DNA from: Paraclostridium tenue
GTDB lineage: Bacteria; Bacillota; Clostridia; Peptostreptococcales; Peptostreptococcaceae
Assembly (NCBI RefSeq): GCF_015668515.1
Contig: NZ_JADPFO010000002.1
Location: 66,992-130,991, forward strand
Length of the DNA: 64,000 nt
Direction of reading: 5' to 3'
Part shown: piece after piece, positions 53,952 to 62,467 of the stretch
Layout of the letters: each line of letters starts with the position of its first letter
Position numbering within the stretch: position 1 is the first letter of the stretch
Made by a program: the position numbers and the translations under genes
The notes under the pieces: model-generated
Databases searched by the model: none
What the model was told of the DNA's origin: nothing
What the model saw: only the letters and a program-made list of their open reading frames with translations

Positions 53952-56408
53952 ATGAAGCAATATGCAAAAGTTATAGTAAGAAATAATTCTATACATACAG
54001 ATAATTTATTTACGTATGAAATACCAGATTTTTTTAGTGAAAATATATGTATAGGACATAGAATATTAGTTCCTTTTGGAATGTATAATAAACCGTTAGA
54101 AGCATTTGTATTTGATATAGTTGATTTTATTGACGAAAATATAAAAACTAAAAAAATACTTGATTTATTAGATGAAGAGCCTATTTTTAATAAAGATGAT
54201 ATAAATTTAATAATATGGATGAAAAATAAATACTTATGTACATATATTGATTGTATAAATTTATTATATCCAAAAGGATATAAACTAAATAATTTTAAAG
54301 TAATTAAGCTTAAAGATGAAGATTATAAAAGTACAAATAAAAATGAAAATAAAATTTTAGAAATACTAAAAAATAATAAAGGCAAAATAAAATTTGAAAA
54401 AATAAAGAAAATACCAAATGCAAATAACTTGATATATAAAATGCAAAAAAATAATATAGTAGAGTTAAAATGGGAATATAAAGACCATAAAAATGAAAAG
54501 AAAGTTTATTCAATATCATTAATTGAAGATATAGTAGATATTGATGATTATATAAATATAAATAAAATAAGATTAGGAAATAAGCAAAAAGAAATTATAG
54601 AATTTTTAAAAGAAAAAAAAGAAGTTGATTTAAATGAAGTACTAGAAAATTTAAAAATAACAAGACAAAGTATAAATAAGCTAAAAGAAAAAAATCTTAT
54701 TAGAATAGAAGAAGTTGATTTTTATAGAAGTCCAGAACAAATATACTCTATAGAGCAAAAAGAAATAAATTTAAATGAAGAACAAAGTAAAGTAGTAAGT
54801 ACAATAAATAGTGAAATGTTTGATGAAAATAAAAAACCATATATGATTCATGGAGTGACAGGAAGTGGTAAAACAGAAGTATATATGGCTATAATTGAAA
54901 ATGCATTAACTCAAGGATTAGATGGTTTAGTTTTAGTTCCTGAAATTTCTTTGACTCCTCAAACTATATCAAGATTTAAAAACAAATTTGGAGACATTGT
55001 AGGAGTTTTTCACAGTCAACTATCAGAAGGTGAAAAACATGATGTGTATAAACAAGTAAAAGAGGGGAAAATAAGAATATTAATTGGTGCTAGATCGGCT
55101 TTATTTACACCATTTACAAGTTTGGGTGTTATAATTATCGATGAATTTCATGAAAGTGCATACAAATCAGATAAAAATCCTAAATTTAGTGCTATAGAAG
55201 TAGCTAAGTTTATAGCAAAGAAAAGAGATATTTCTTTAGTTTTAGGATCTGCAACACCATCTATAGAAGAATATTATAAAGCTGTTAATGGTGAATATAA
55301 GTTACTTGAAATAAATAAAAGAGCAAATAAAAAGCCTATGCCAAAAATTGAAGTTGCTGATATGAAAGAAGAACTTATGATAGGTAACAAAAGCATATTT
55401 AGTACTAAACTAAAGTCAGAAATAGAACTTGCTATAAAAAATAATAGTCAAGTGATGCTATTTTTAAATCGAAGAGGGTATTCAAATTTTGTATCTTGCA
55501 GAAAATGTGGTTATGTATTTACTTGTGAGAATTGTGATATATCACTTACATATCATAAAAAAAGTAATACAGGAAAATGCCACTATTGTGGATATGAAAA
55601 GGAAATTCCTAGCGAGTGCCCAGAATGTAAAAGCAAATACATAAAACCATTTGGAATAGGTACTCAAAAAATCGAAGAAGAAATAAAAACTATATTTCCT
55701 AACTTAAGAGTTTTAAGGCTTGATAAGGACACGACTTCTAGGAAAGGCTCATTTGATAGAATCTTAAATAGTTTTAAAAATAAAGAAGCCGATATTCTTA
55801 TAGGAACACAAATGCTTAGCAAAGGATTAGATTTTGATAATGTAACATTAGTAGGAATATTATCAGCAGATATGATACTTAAATTTCCAGATTTTAGGAG
55901 TTCGGAAATGACTTTTCAACTAATTACTCAAGTTGCAGGTAGAGCAGGAAGAGCTGAAAAAGATGGAAAAGTAATTTTACAAACTTATGATACTGATCAC
56001 TATGCAATTAAACGTGCTATAAATTATGACTTTAAAGGATTTTATGAAGATGAAATAAAAATAAGAAAATTATTTGATTATGCTCCATTTAATAATATGG
56101 TTAGTGTTGTATTAAGTGGAAAAGATAATAAGTTAGTAGAAAGTAATTCTAAAAAAATGTATGATTCATTAGCTTATTTATTAAGAGAGCGTGGTATAAA
56201 TGATTTATCTTTTATATTAGGGCCTAACCAATGTTCTATAGGAAAAATAAATCAAAATTATAGGTGGCAAATATTATTTAAAGATGAGGATATTGAAATA
56301 AATCTATTAAAGGGTATAATAAAATATATATGTATAACTAAGCGCGAGATAGTTTTTGATAAGGATATAAATATATCTATAGATATAAATCCTTATAGTG
56401 TATTATAA
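53952..56408 (+). CDS. priA: Primosomal replication restart helicase PriA
   Basis: 818 residues. The helicase has P-loop GVTGSGKTEVYM at about 302, Walker B DEFH (in IIIDEFHESAYKSD), and SAT motif GSATPS. A zinc-binding insert follows: CRKCGYVFTCENCDISLTYH in part, CHYCGYEK, and CPECKS. The ending VAGRAGRAEKDGKVILQTYD is helicase motif VI. The box that usually reads DEEH here has Phe at the variable third position. PriA restarts stalled forks. The N-terminal 3'-DNA-binding domain is AT/Lys-rich. Confidence 0.96.
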   Translation: MKQYAKVIVRNNSIHTDNLFTYEIPDFFSENICIGHRILVPFGMYNKPLEAFVFDIVDFIDENIKTKKILDLLDEEPIFNKDDINLIIWMKNKYLCTYIDCINLLYPKGYKLNNFKVIKLKDEDYKSTNKNENKILEILKNNKGKIKFEKIKKIPNANNLIYKMQKNNIVELKWEYKDHKNEKKVYSISLIEDIVDIDDYININKIRLGNKQKEIIEFLKEKKEVDLNEVLENLKITRQSINKLKEKNLIRIEEVDFYRSPEQIYSIEQKEINLNEEQSKVVSTINSEMFDENKKPYMIHGVTGSGKTEVYMAIIENALTQGLDGLVLVPEISLTPQTISRFKNKFGDIVGVFHSQLSEGEKHDVYKQVKEGKIRILIGARSALFTPFTSLGVIIIDEFHESAYKSDKNPKFSAIEVAKFIAKKRDISLVLGSATPSIEEYYKAVNGEYKLLEINKRANKKPMPKIEVADMKEELMIGNKSIFSTKLKSEIELAIKNNSQVMLFLNRRGYSNFVSCRKCGYVFTCENCDISLTYHKKSNTGKCHYCGYEKEIPSECPECKSKYIKPFGIGTQKIEEEIKTIFPNLRVLRLDKDTTSRKGSFDRILNSFKNKEADILIGTQMLSKGLDFDNVTLVGILSADMILKFPDFRSSEMTFQLITQVAGRAGRAEKDGKVILQTYDTDHYAIKRAINYDFKGFYEDEIKIRKLFDYAPFNNMVSVVLSGKDNKLVESNSKKMYDSLAYLLRERGINDLSFILGPNQCSIGKINQNYRWQILFKDEDIEINLLKGIIKYICITKREIVFDKDINISIDINPYSVL

Positions 56409-56427
56409 AAATTAGGAGGAATATAAA

Positions 56428-56868
56428 ATGGCGTTAAGACAAATAGTTCAAATAGGAGAACCTGTATTAAGAAAAAAGTGTAAAGTTGTAGAAAAAATAG
56501 ATGAAAAAATAATACAATTATTAGATGATATGGCTGATACTATGTATGAAGCTGACGGTGTAGGACTTGCAGCTCCACAAGTTGGAATATTAAAAAGAAT
56601 AGCAGTAATAGATGTTGGAGATGGAATAATAGAACTTATAAATCCAGAGATAATAGAGACTTCAGGAGAACAAACTGATGATGAAGGATGCTTAAGTGTT
56701 ATGAATGAATCAGGACCAGTTACAAGACCTTATTATGTTAAAGTAAGAGCTATGAATAGAAAAGGACAAATGTTTGAAATGGAAGGAGAAGAACTTTTAG
56801 CTAGAGCATTTTGTCATGAAATAGACCACTTAGATGGAATATTATTTGTAGATAAAATTGAAAAGTAG
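56428..56868 (+). CDS. def: Peptide deformylase
   Basis: 146 residues. The three conserved boxes are [15 protein letters not shown] (metal-binding Cys) and [10 protein letters not shown] (two metal His and the catalytic Glu). It removes the formyl group from nascent peptides. It pairs with fmt downstream, the formylating enzyme. TTAGGAGG is the ribosome site. Confidence 0.97.
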   Translation: MALRQIVQIGEPVLRKKCKVVEKIDEKIIQLLDDMADTMYEADGVGLAAPQVGILKRIAVIDVGDGIIELINPEIIETSGEQTDDEGCLSVMNESGPVTRPYYVKVRAMNRKGQMFEMEGEELLARAFCHEIDHLDGILFVDKIEK

Positions 56869-56883
56869 TAGGAGTTGATATAT

Positions 56884-57816
56884 ATGAAAATAGTATTTAT
56901 GGGTACGCCAGAATTTGCAGTTCCATGTTTACAAAAAATAATAGATGAAGGACATGAAGTACTAGCAGTTGTTACTCAACCAGATAAACCTAAAGGTAGA
57001 GGAAAAAAACTAGCTATGCCTCCAGTTAAAGAATTAGCTTTAAAATATAATATTGATGTATATCAACCAGTTAAGGCTAGAGAAGAATCTTTTGTAGAAA
57101 AATTAAAAGAAATTAATCCTGAATTAATTGTAGTTGTGGCATTTGGTCAGATATTACCAAAGAGTATATTAGATATACCTAAGTTTGGATGTGTTAATGT
57201 ACATGCATCATTATTACCAAAATACAGAGGAGCAGCACCTTTAAATTGGGTTATAATAAATGGAGAAGAAAAAACAGGTGTAACTACAATGTATATGGAT
57301 GTTGGTCTAGATACAGGAGATATGATTTTAAAGAGTGAAATACCTTTAGATGATGAAATAACAGCAGGTGAACTTCATGATAAAATGATGATAGATGGAG
57401 CAAATGTATTAAAAGAAACAATAGACCTTATTGCACAAGGAAAAGCTCCAAGAGAAAAGCAAAATGACGATGAAACTTGTTATTCACCTATAATGGATAA
57501 AACATTAGGAAATATAGATTGGAATAAATCTGCTAAAGATATACATAATCTTGTAAGAGGTGTAAATCCATGGCCTAGTGCATATACGACTTATGAGAAT
57601 CAAACTATGAAAATATGGAAAACTAAAGTTGTAGATAAAAATAGTGATAAAGCTCCAGGGACTATATTAAAAGTTGATAAAGAGGGTATAGAAGTAAATA
57701 CAGGAAATGGAGTTATTCAAATAAGTGAGATACAAATGTCTGGAAAGAAAAGAATGGTAGTATCTGAATATATAAAAGGAAATACTATAAGTACTGATAT
57801 TGTATTAGGAATATAA
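56884..57816 (+). CDS. fmt: Methionyl-tRNA formyltransferase
   Basis: 310 residues. The N-terminal catalytic domain has FMGTPEFAVPCL, NVHASLLPKYRGAAPLNWVI in part with catalytic Asn/His, and DVGLDTGDM. The C-terminal tRNA-binding domain has NLVRGVNPWPSAYT. It formylates Met-tRNAi from 10-formyl-THF. Start at ATG 56884, 9 bases after GGAG; a TTG at 56875 touches the ribosome site. Confidence 0.96.
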   Translation: MKIVFMGTPEFAVPCLQKIIDEGHEVLAVVTQPDKPKGRGKKLAMPPVKELALKYNIDVYQPVKAREESFVEKLKEINPELIVVVAFGQILPKSILDIPKFGCVNVHASLLPKYRGAAPLNWVIINGEEKTGVTTMYMDVGLDTGDMILKSEIPLDDEITAGELHDKMMIDGANVLKETIDLIAQGKAPREKQNDDETCYSPIMDKTLGNIDWNKSAKDIHNLVRGVNPWPSAYTTYENQTMKIWKTKVVDKNSDKAPGTILKVDKEGIEVNTGNGVIQISEIQMSGKKRMVVSEYIKGNTISTDIVLGI

Positions 57817-57817
57817 G

Positions 57818-58555
57818 ATGATAAACTTTAAAAAGTATATGACAACAATAGGCTTTTTCATATTAATATTAGTCGGATTATTTTTAGGAATGAATATTTT
57901 TATGAAAAGCCTAGAAAATCTGTTTTCTATAACGATAAATGCATTAATAATATTATTATTAATTATAACTATATTTTCAAGTGTAGTTACTTATAGTGTA
58001 TTGAAAGGTAAAAAAGTAAATAAAGACATAATGAAAATTAACTTTAAAATAGTTAATTTACTATATCCAATACTTATAGCATTAGGCAATACTTTAAATA
58101 TACCTAAAGATGAAATAAGAAAAGTTTATGTTAAATTAAACAATGATTATATATATAGTAATAGGTATAAAATAAAACCAGAAGACATACTTATTCTTAT
58201 ACCACATTGTATTCAAAAAAGTAAGTGTAAACTAAAAATTACAACAGACGTAAGAAATTGCAAAAGTTGTGGTCTTTGTAATGTAGCTGACTTATTAAAA
58301 TTACAAAATAAGTATGGTGTTAATGTATTTATAGCTACAGGTGGTACATTAGCAAGAAAAAAAATAAAAGAATTTAGACCTAAAGCTGTAGTGGCTGTAG
58401 CTTGTGAAAGAGATTTAACAGCTGGAGTTCAAGATATAAATCAAATTCCAGTATTAGGCGTATTTAACAAAAGACCTAATGGTCCTTGTGTAGATACTGA
58501 AATTGATGCCAAAGAAGTTGAAAATGCAATAAAATTCTTTATAGGAGAGTGTTAG
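57818..58555 (+). CDS. DUF116 family protein, membrane-anchored, with Cys cluster
   Basis: 245 residues. Two N-terminal membrane segments (about 8-27 and 35-58) are followed by a soluble DUF116 domain. Cys motifs CIQKSKC and CKSCGLCNVADL may bind a metal or iron-sulfur cluster. The Cys in VVAVACERDLTAGVQ is also conserved. The function is not known; it follows fmt in many clostridia. ATG begins one base after the fmt stop, and the 3' end nearly touches the next gene, so all are cotranscribed. Confidence 0.9.
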   Translation: MINFKKYMTTIGFFILILVGLFLGMNIFMKSLENLFSITINALIILLLIITIFSSVVTYSVLKGKKVNKDIMKINFKIVNLLYPILIALGNTLNIPKDEIRKVYVKLNNDYIYSNRYKIKPEDILILIPHCIQKSKCKLKITTDVRNCKSCGLCNVADLLKLQNKYGVNVFIATGGTLARKKIKEFRPKAVVAVACERDLTAGVQDINQIPVLGVFNKRPNGPCVDTEIDAKEVENAIKFFIGEC

Positions 58556-58557
58556 AT

Positions 58558-59262
58558 ATGATGCCATTTTATGGTGGGTATGGATATCATTTAGATCCTA
58601 CGTTAATTATTTTAATACCAGCTATACTTTTTACTATGTATGCTCAATTTAAAGTTAATAACACAACTAGTAGGTATTTTAAAGTTAGTAGTAGATTAGG
58701 TTATACAGGAGAACAAACAGCTAGAAGAATATTAGATGCAAATGGACTTTATAATGTCAGAATTGAAATGGTCCCAGGAAGATTAAGTGATCATTACGAT
58801 CCGAGAAGTAATGTAGTTAGATTATCTGAGGATATATACTATGGAACATCTATTACAGCTACTTCTGTTGCAGCGCATGAGTGTGGGCATGCTATTCAAC
58901 ATGCTAAAGGGTATGCTCCTCTTCAGATAAGAAGTAGTTTAGTTCCTGTAGTAAACTTTGCATCTAATATTTCATGGTTTTTAATATTTGCAGGACTTTT
59001 TATGTCAGGTCCTTTACTAAAAATAGGTATACTATTATTTTCAGCATCTGTATTATTTCAAATAATAACATTACCAGTAGAATTTAATGCATCTAGTAGA
59101 GCTTTAGTTCAACTTGGAAATGAGGGTATATTAGAAGGAAAAGAGATAAAGCAAGGGAGAGAAGTATTAACTGCAGCAGCATTAACATATGTAGCAGCAG
59201 CATTAACATCAGTACTTCAATTACTAAGATTAATTGCAATAGCACAAAGACATGATGATTAA
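58558..59262 (+). CDS. Membrane zinc metallopeptidase (Zn_peptidase_2, YugP-like)
   Basis: 234 residues. A hydrophobic N-terminal segment (about 14-28) precedes the metal site AAHECGHAIQH (HExxH-like, here HECGH). Two later membrane segments (about 138-180) end before SSRALVQLGNEGIL, where the YugP family carries conserved Glu. A substrate is not known. The start at ATG 58558 is set by AGGAGA 10 bases upstream; a GTG at 58549 abuts that site. The end of DUF116 is only 2 bases away. Confidence 0.9.
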   Translation: MMPFYGGYGYHLDPTLIILIPAILFTMYAQFKVNNTTSRYFKVSSRLGYTGEQTARRILDANGLYNVRIEMVPGRLSDHYDPRSNVVRLSEDIYYGTSITATSVAAHECGHAIQHAKGYAPLQIRSSLVPVVNFASNISWFLIFAGLFMSGPLLKIGILLFSASVLFQIITLPVEFNASSRALVQLGNEGILEGKEIKQGREVLTAAALTYVAAALTSVLQLLRLIAIAQRHDD

Positions 59263-59270
59263 TAGAGATT

Positions 59271-59296
59271 GTCCTAGGGGTTTCTAGGACTTTTTC
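59271..59296 (+). terminator. Terminator after the Zn peptidase gene
   Basis: GTCCTAG (59271-59277) pairs with CTAGGAC (59284-59290), followed by TTTTT. Short, so partial read-through to rsmB is likely. Confidence 0.8.
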
Positions 59297-59318
59297 TATT
59301 TAGAGATGGAGGTATTTA

Positions 59319-60644
59319 ATGAACGCAAGAAGATTGGCATTTAAAACGTTATATGATATTGAAAGAAATAAAAATTATTCAAATATATCTATAAATAAGA
59401 ATTTTAAAGATATAGATATTAGTGATCAAGAAAAAGGTCTTGCTACTGAACTTATTTATGGAGTTATAGAAAATAAATATTATTTAAACTATATAATAGA
59501 CAAGCTATCTAAGATAAAATCGAAAAAAATGTCTACCTATGTTAAAATATCATTATGGTTAGGAATTTATCAAATACTATTTTTAGATAGTATAAAAGAT
59601 CACGCAGCAGTAAATGAAAGTGTAGCACTTATAAAAAAATATGACAAAAAGTCATCAGGGTTTGTAAATGCCATATTAAGAAATGTAATAAGAAACAAAG
59701 AAAATATAATGGAAATTGATAAAAAAGATATAGTTGAATATTTATCTATAAAATATTCATATAATCAATGGTTAATTAGAAAGTGGATAGAAGAATTTGG
59801 ACAAGAATTTACAGAAGATTTATTAGAGGCAAACTCAGAAAAACCAAATTTATATATAAGATCAAACACACTTAAAATAAATAGAGATGAGCTTATAAAT
59901 AAATTAAGAGAACAAGGAATAGACTGTAGTAAAGTAAACGGAATAGATGAAGCTATAATGGTTAAGAATCTAAAAAATATAGAAAATAATAAGTTATTTA
60001 AAGAAGGATATTTTACAGTTCAAGACATAAGTTCTATGCTTGTTGGAAAAGTTGCAAATCCAAAAGAAGAGAAATTAGTTTTAGATGTATGTAGTGCACC
60101 TGGAGGTAAAACTACTCATTTAGGAACTATAATGAAAAATACTGGTCAAGTAATTTCAAGAGATATATTTGATCATAAATTAAAACTTATTAATAATACT
60201 GTAAAAAGACTAGGTCTTAAAAATATAAAAGTTGAAAATTTTGATGCTCTTAATATAGATGAAAATAGTATAGATAAATTTGACTACGTTATTTGTGATG
60301 TACCATGTTCTGGTATGGGAATAATAAAAAGAAAGCCAGAAATAAAGTTTAAAAAAGAAGAAGAAATAAAAGACTTACCTATAATACAAAAAAAGATTTT
60401 AAATAATGCTTCAAAGTATGTTAAACTAGGTGGAAATTTAATATATAGCACTTGTACTATACATGATGAAGAAAATATAAATGTAGTTAAAGAATTTTTA
60501 AATGTTAATGATAATTTTGAACTAGTACCTATTGATGAAGTTAATGTGGATTTAGATAATCAAGATAAAGGATATATAAAAATATACCCTAATATACACG
60601 GAATGGATGGATTTTTCATAGCTAAACTAAAAAGAGTAAGGTAG
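59319..60644 (+). CDS. rsmB: 16S rRNA (cytosine-967-C5)-methyltransferase RsmB
   Basis: 441 residues. An N-terminal NusB-like domain (ATELIYGVIENKYYLNYIID in part) is followed by a methyltransferase domain with SAM motif VLDVCSAPGGKTTHLG at about 249. The two catalytic Cys are in VICDVPCSGMGIIKRKP and YSTCTIHDEEN. It methylates C967 in 16S rRNA. Together with rlmN, stp and prkC it forms a commonly conserved cluster. Confidence 0.95.
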   Translation: MNARRLAFKTLYDIERNKNYSNISINKNFKDIDISDQEKGLATELIYGVIENKYYLNYIIDKLSKIKSKKMSTYVKISLWLGIYQILFLDSIKDHAAVNESVALIKKYDKKSSGFVNAILRNVIRNKENIMEIDKKDIVEYLSIKYSYNQWLIRKWIEEFGQEFTEDLLEANSEKPNLYIRSNTLKINRDELINKLREQGIDCSKVNGIDEAIMVKNLKNIENNKLFKEGYFTVQDISSMLVGKVANPKEEKLVLDVCSAPGGKTTHLGTIMKNTGQVISRDIFDHKLKLINNTVKRLGLKNIKVENFDALNIDENSIDKFDYVICDVPCSGMGIIKRKPEIKFKKEEEIKDLPIIQKKILNNASKYVKLGGNLIYSTCTIHDEENINVVKEFLNVNDNFELVPIDEVNVDLDNQDKGYIKIYPNIHGMDGFFIAKLKRVR

Positions 60645-60652
60645 GAATCAAT

Positions 60653-61687
60653 ATGAATAATGACAATAAAGTGTGTTTAAAAAATTTAACTGAAGAAGAA
60701 TTAAAAGAATTTATAAAAAGTATAGGAGAAAAAGCTTTTAGAGGAACTCAAATTTATGGGTGGATTTATAAAGGTGCAAAGACTTTCGATGATATGAATA
60801 ATATACCAAAGTCTTTACGAGAAAAGTTAGAAAAGGTCTCGTGTATTGGGAATTTAGATACAGAGCTTAAATTAGAATCCAAGATAGATGGAACGAGAAA
60901 ATATTTATTTTTATTAAATGATGGAAACATAATTGAAAGTGTAATGATGGAATATGAACATGGTGTAACAGTATGTATATCTAATCAAGTTGGGTGTAGA
61001 ATGGGATGTAAGTTCTGTGCATCTACAATAGATGGACTGTTAAGAAATTTAGAACCATGGGAAATATTAGACCAAATAATAAAAATACAAGAGGATATAG
61101 GCAAAAGAGTGTCAAATATTGTATTAATGGGAAGTGGAGAGCCTCTTGATAATTTTGATAATACTAAGAAATTCTTACAATTAGTAAATGAAAAAAATGG
61201 ACTTAATATAGGATATAGACATATAACTTTATCTACTTGTGGAGTAGTTCCTAAAATGTATGAATTAGCAGATTTAAAAATACCTATAAACTTAGCATTA
61301 TCGCTACATTCGCCTTATGATGAATCAAGAAAAGAAATAATGCCTATAGCTAATGCTTATTCAATAAAAGAAGTTATAGATGCATGTAAAAATTATATAA
61401 AAATTACCAATAGAAGGGTTACATTTGAATATTCACTAATAAAAGGAGTTAATGACTCCAAAGAGGATGCAAAGGAATTATCAAAGATTTTAAAAGGGTT
61501 ATTATGCCATGTAAATTTAATACCTATAAATAAAGTAGAAGAAAGAGATTATGAAAAACCAGATAAAACGTATGTATATAAGTTTAGAGATATGTTATTA
61601 AAAGAAAATATACCTGCTACTATAAGAAGAGAAATGGGAGCAGATATAAATGGTGCTTGTGGTCAATTAAGAAGAAAACATAAATAA
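60653..61687 (+). CDS. rlmN: 23S rRNA (adenine-2503-C2)-methyltransferase RlmN
   Basis: 344-residue radical SAM enzyme. The 4Fe-4S motif is CRMGCKFCAST at about 119-129 (CxxxCxxC). VLMGSGEPLDNFDN follows, then the methyl-carrier Cys in the ending GADINGACGQLRRK. Another Cys in HITLSTCGVVPKM is part of the family core. It methylates A2503 and can also modify tRNA. It starts 8 bases after rsmB. Confidence 0.96.
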   Translation: MNNDNKVCLKNLTEEELKEFIKSIGEKAFRGTQIYGWIYKGAKTFDDMNNIPKSLREKLEKVSCIGNLDTELKLESKIDGTRKYLFLLNDGNIIESVMMEYEHGVTVCISNQVGCRMGCKFCASTIDGLLRNLEPWEILDQIIKIQEDIGKRVSNIVLMGSGEPLDNFDNTKKFLQLVNEKNGLNIGYRHITLSTCGVVPKMYELADLKIPINLALSLHSPYDESRKEIMPIANAYSIKEVIDACKNYIKITNRRVTFEYSLIKGVNDSKEDAKELSKILKGLLCHVNLIPINKVEERDYEKPDKTYVYKFRDMLLKENIPATIRREMGADINGACGQLRRKHK

Positions 61688-61705
61688 AATAGAGGGGGAA
61701 AAATT

Positions 61706-62455
61706 ATGATATATAACTGTGTTTCCCATATTGGAAAAGTTAGAAAAAATAATGAAGACTGTTGTAAGGGAGAAATTATCCCGACAAAATCTGGTGATAT
61801 AGGTATATTTGCTATAGCTGATGGAATGGGTGGCCATAATAAAGGTGAAGTAGCAAGTGAACTAGCAGTAGATAATATAGTACGTTTTTTAAAAAATAAC
61901 CTAATACAAAATGAACACGTTAAAATAAATTATATAGATGATATTCTTAAGCAAGCTTATAATGACGTAAACTCTATAATATATAAAAAATCTAAAATAG
62001 ATGAAGAATGTAGTGGTATGGGAACTACATTAACTACAGTAATAATATATAAAGATAAAGCATATATTGCAAATGTCGGTGATAGTAGATGTTATATATT
62101 AAGAGGCAATGAATTTAATAAAATTACAAGAGATCATTCTTTAGTAGAAGAACTTATTGCTCAAAATGCTATAACTGAAGAGGAAGCAAAAACACATCCA
62201 AGAAGAAATGTTATAACTAGAGCATTAGGAACAGAGCAGATGATAATAGTTGACATTTATAAAGAAGACATAAATAAGGATGATAAGATATTATTAGCTA
62301 CAGACGGATTAACTGGTTTTGTCGATCAAAGAGATATATATGACATTATATGTAAAGATGAGAATATAGATGAAATAACTGATAGTTTGATAAATAAGGC
62401 TAATGAAGTTTCAGGTAAAGATAATGTATCAGTTATATTAATTAAGTATAATTAG
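61706..62455 (+). CDS. prpC: PP2C-family Ser/Thr protein phosphatase (PrpC/Stp)
   Basis: 249 residues. Metal-binding motifs are RKNNEDCC, AIADGMGGHNKGEVAS, GDSRCYILR, LATDGLTGF, and SGKDNVSVILI. It counteracts the PASTA kinase next door, and the two are a standard pair. Ribosome site AGAGGGGG. It ends 12 bases before the kinase GTG start. Confidence 0.95.
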   Translation: MIYNCVSHIGKVRKNNEDCCKGEIIPTKSGDIGIFAIADGMGGHNKGEVASELAVDNIVRFLKNNLIQNEHVKINYIDDILKQAYNDVNSIIYKKSKIDEECSGMGTTLTTVIIYKDKAYIANVGDSRCYILRGNEFNKITRDHSLVEELIAQNAITEEEAKTHPRRNVITRALGTEQMIIVDIYKEDINKDDKILLATDGLTGFVDQRDIYDIICKDENIDEITDSLINKANEVSGKDNVSVILIKYN

Positions 62456-62467
62456 GATGGTGATAAA

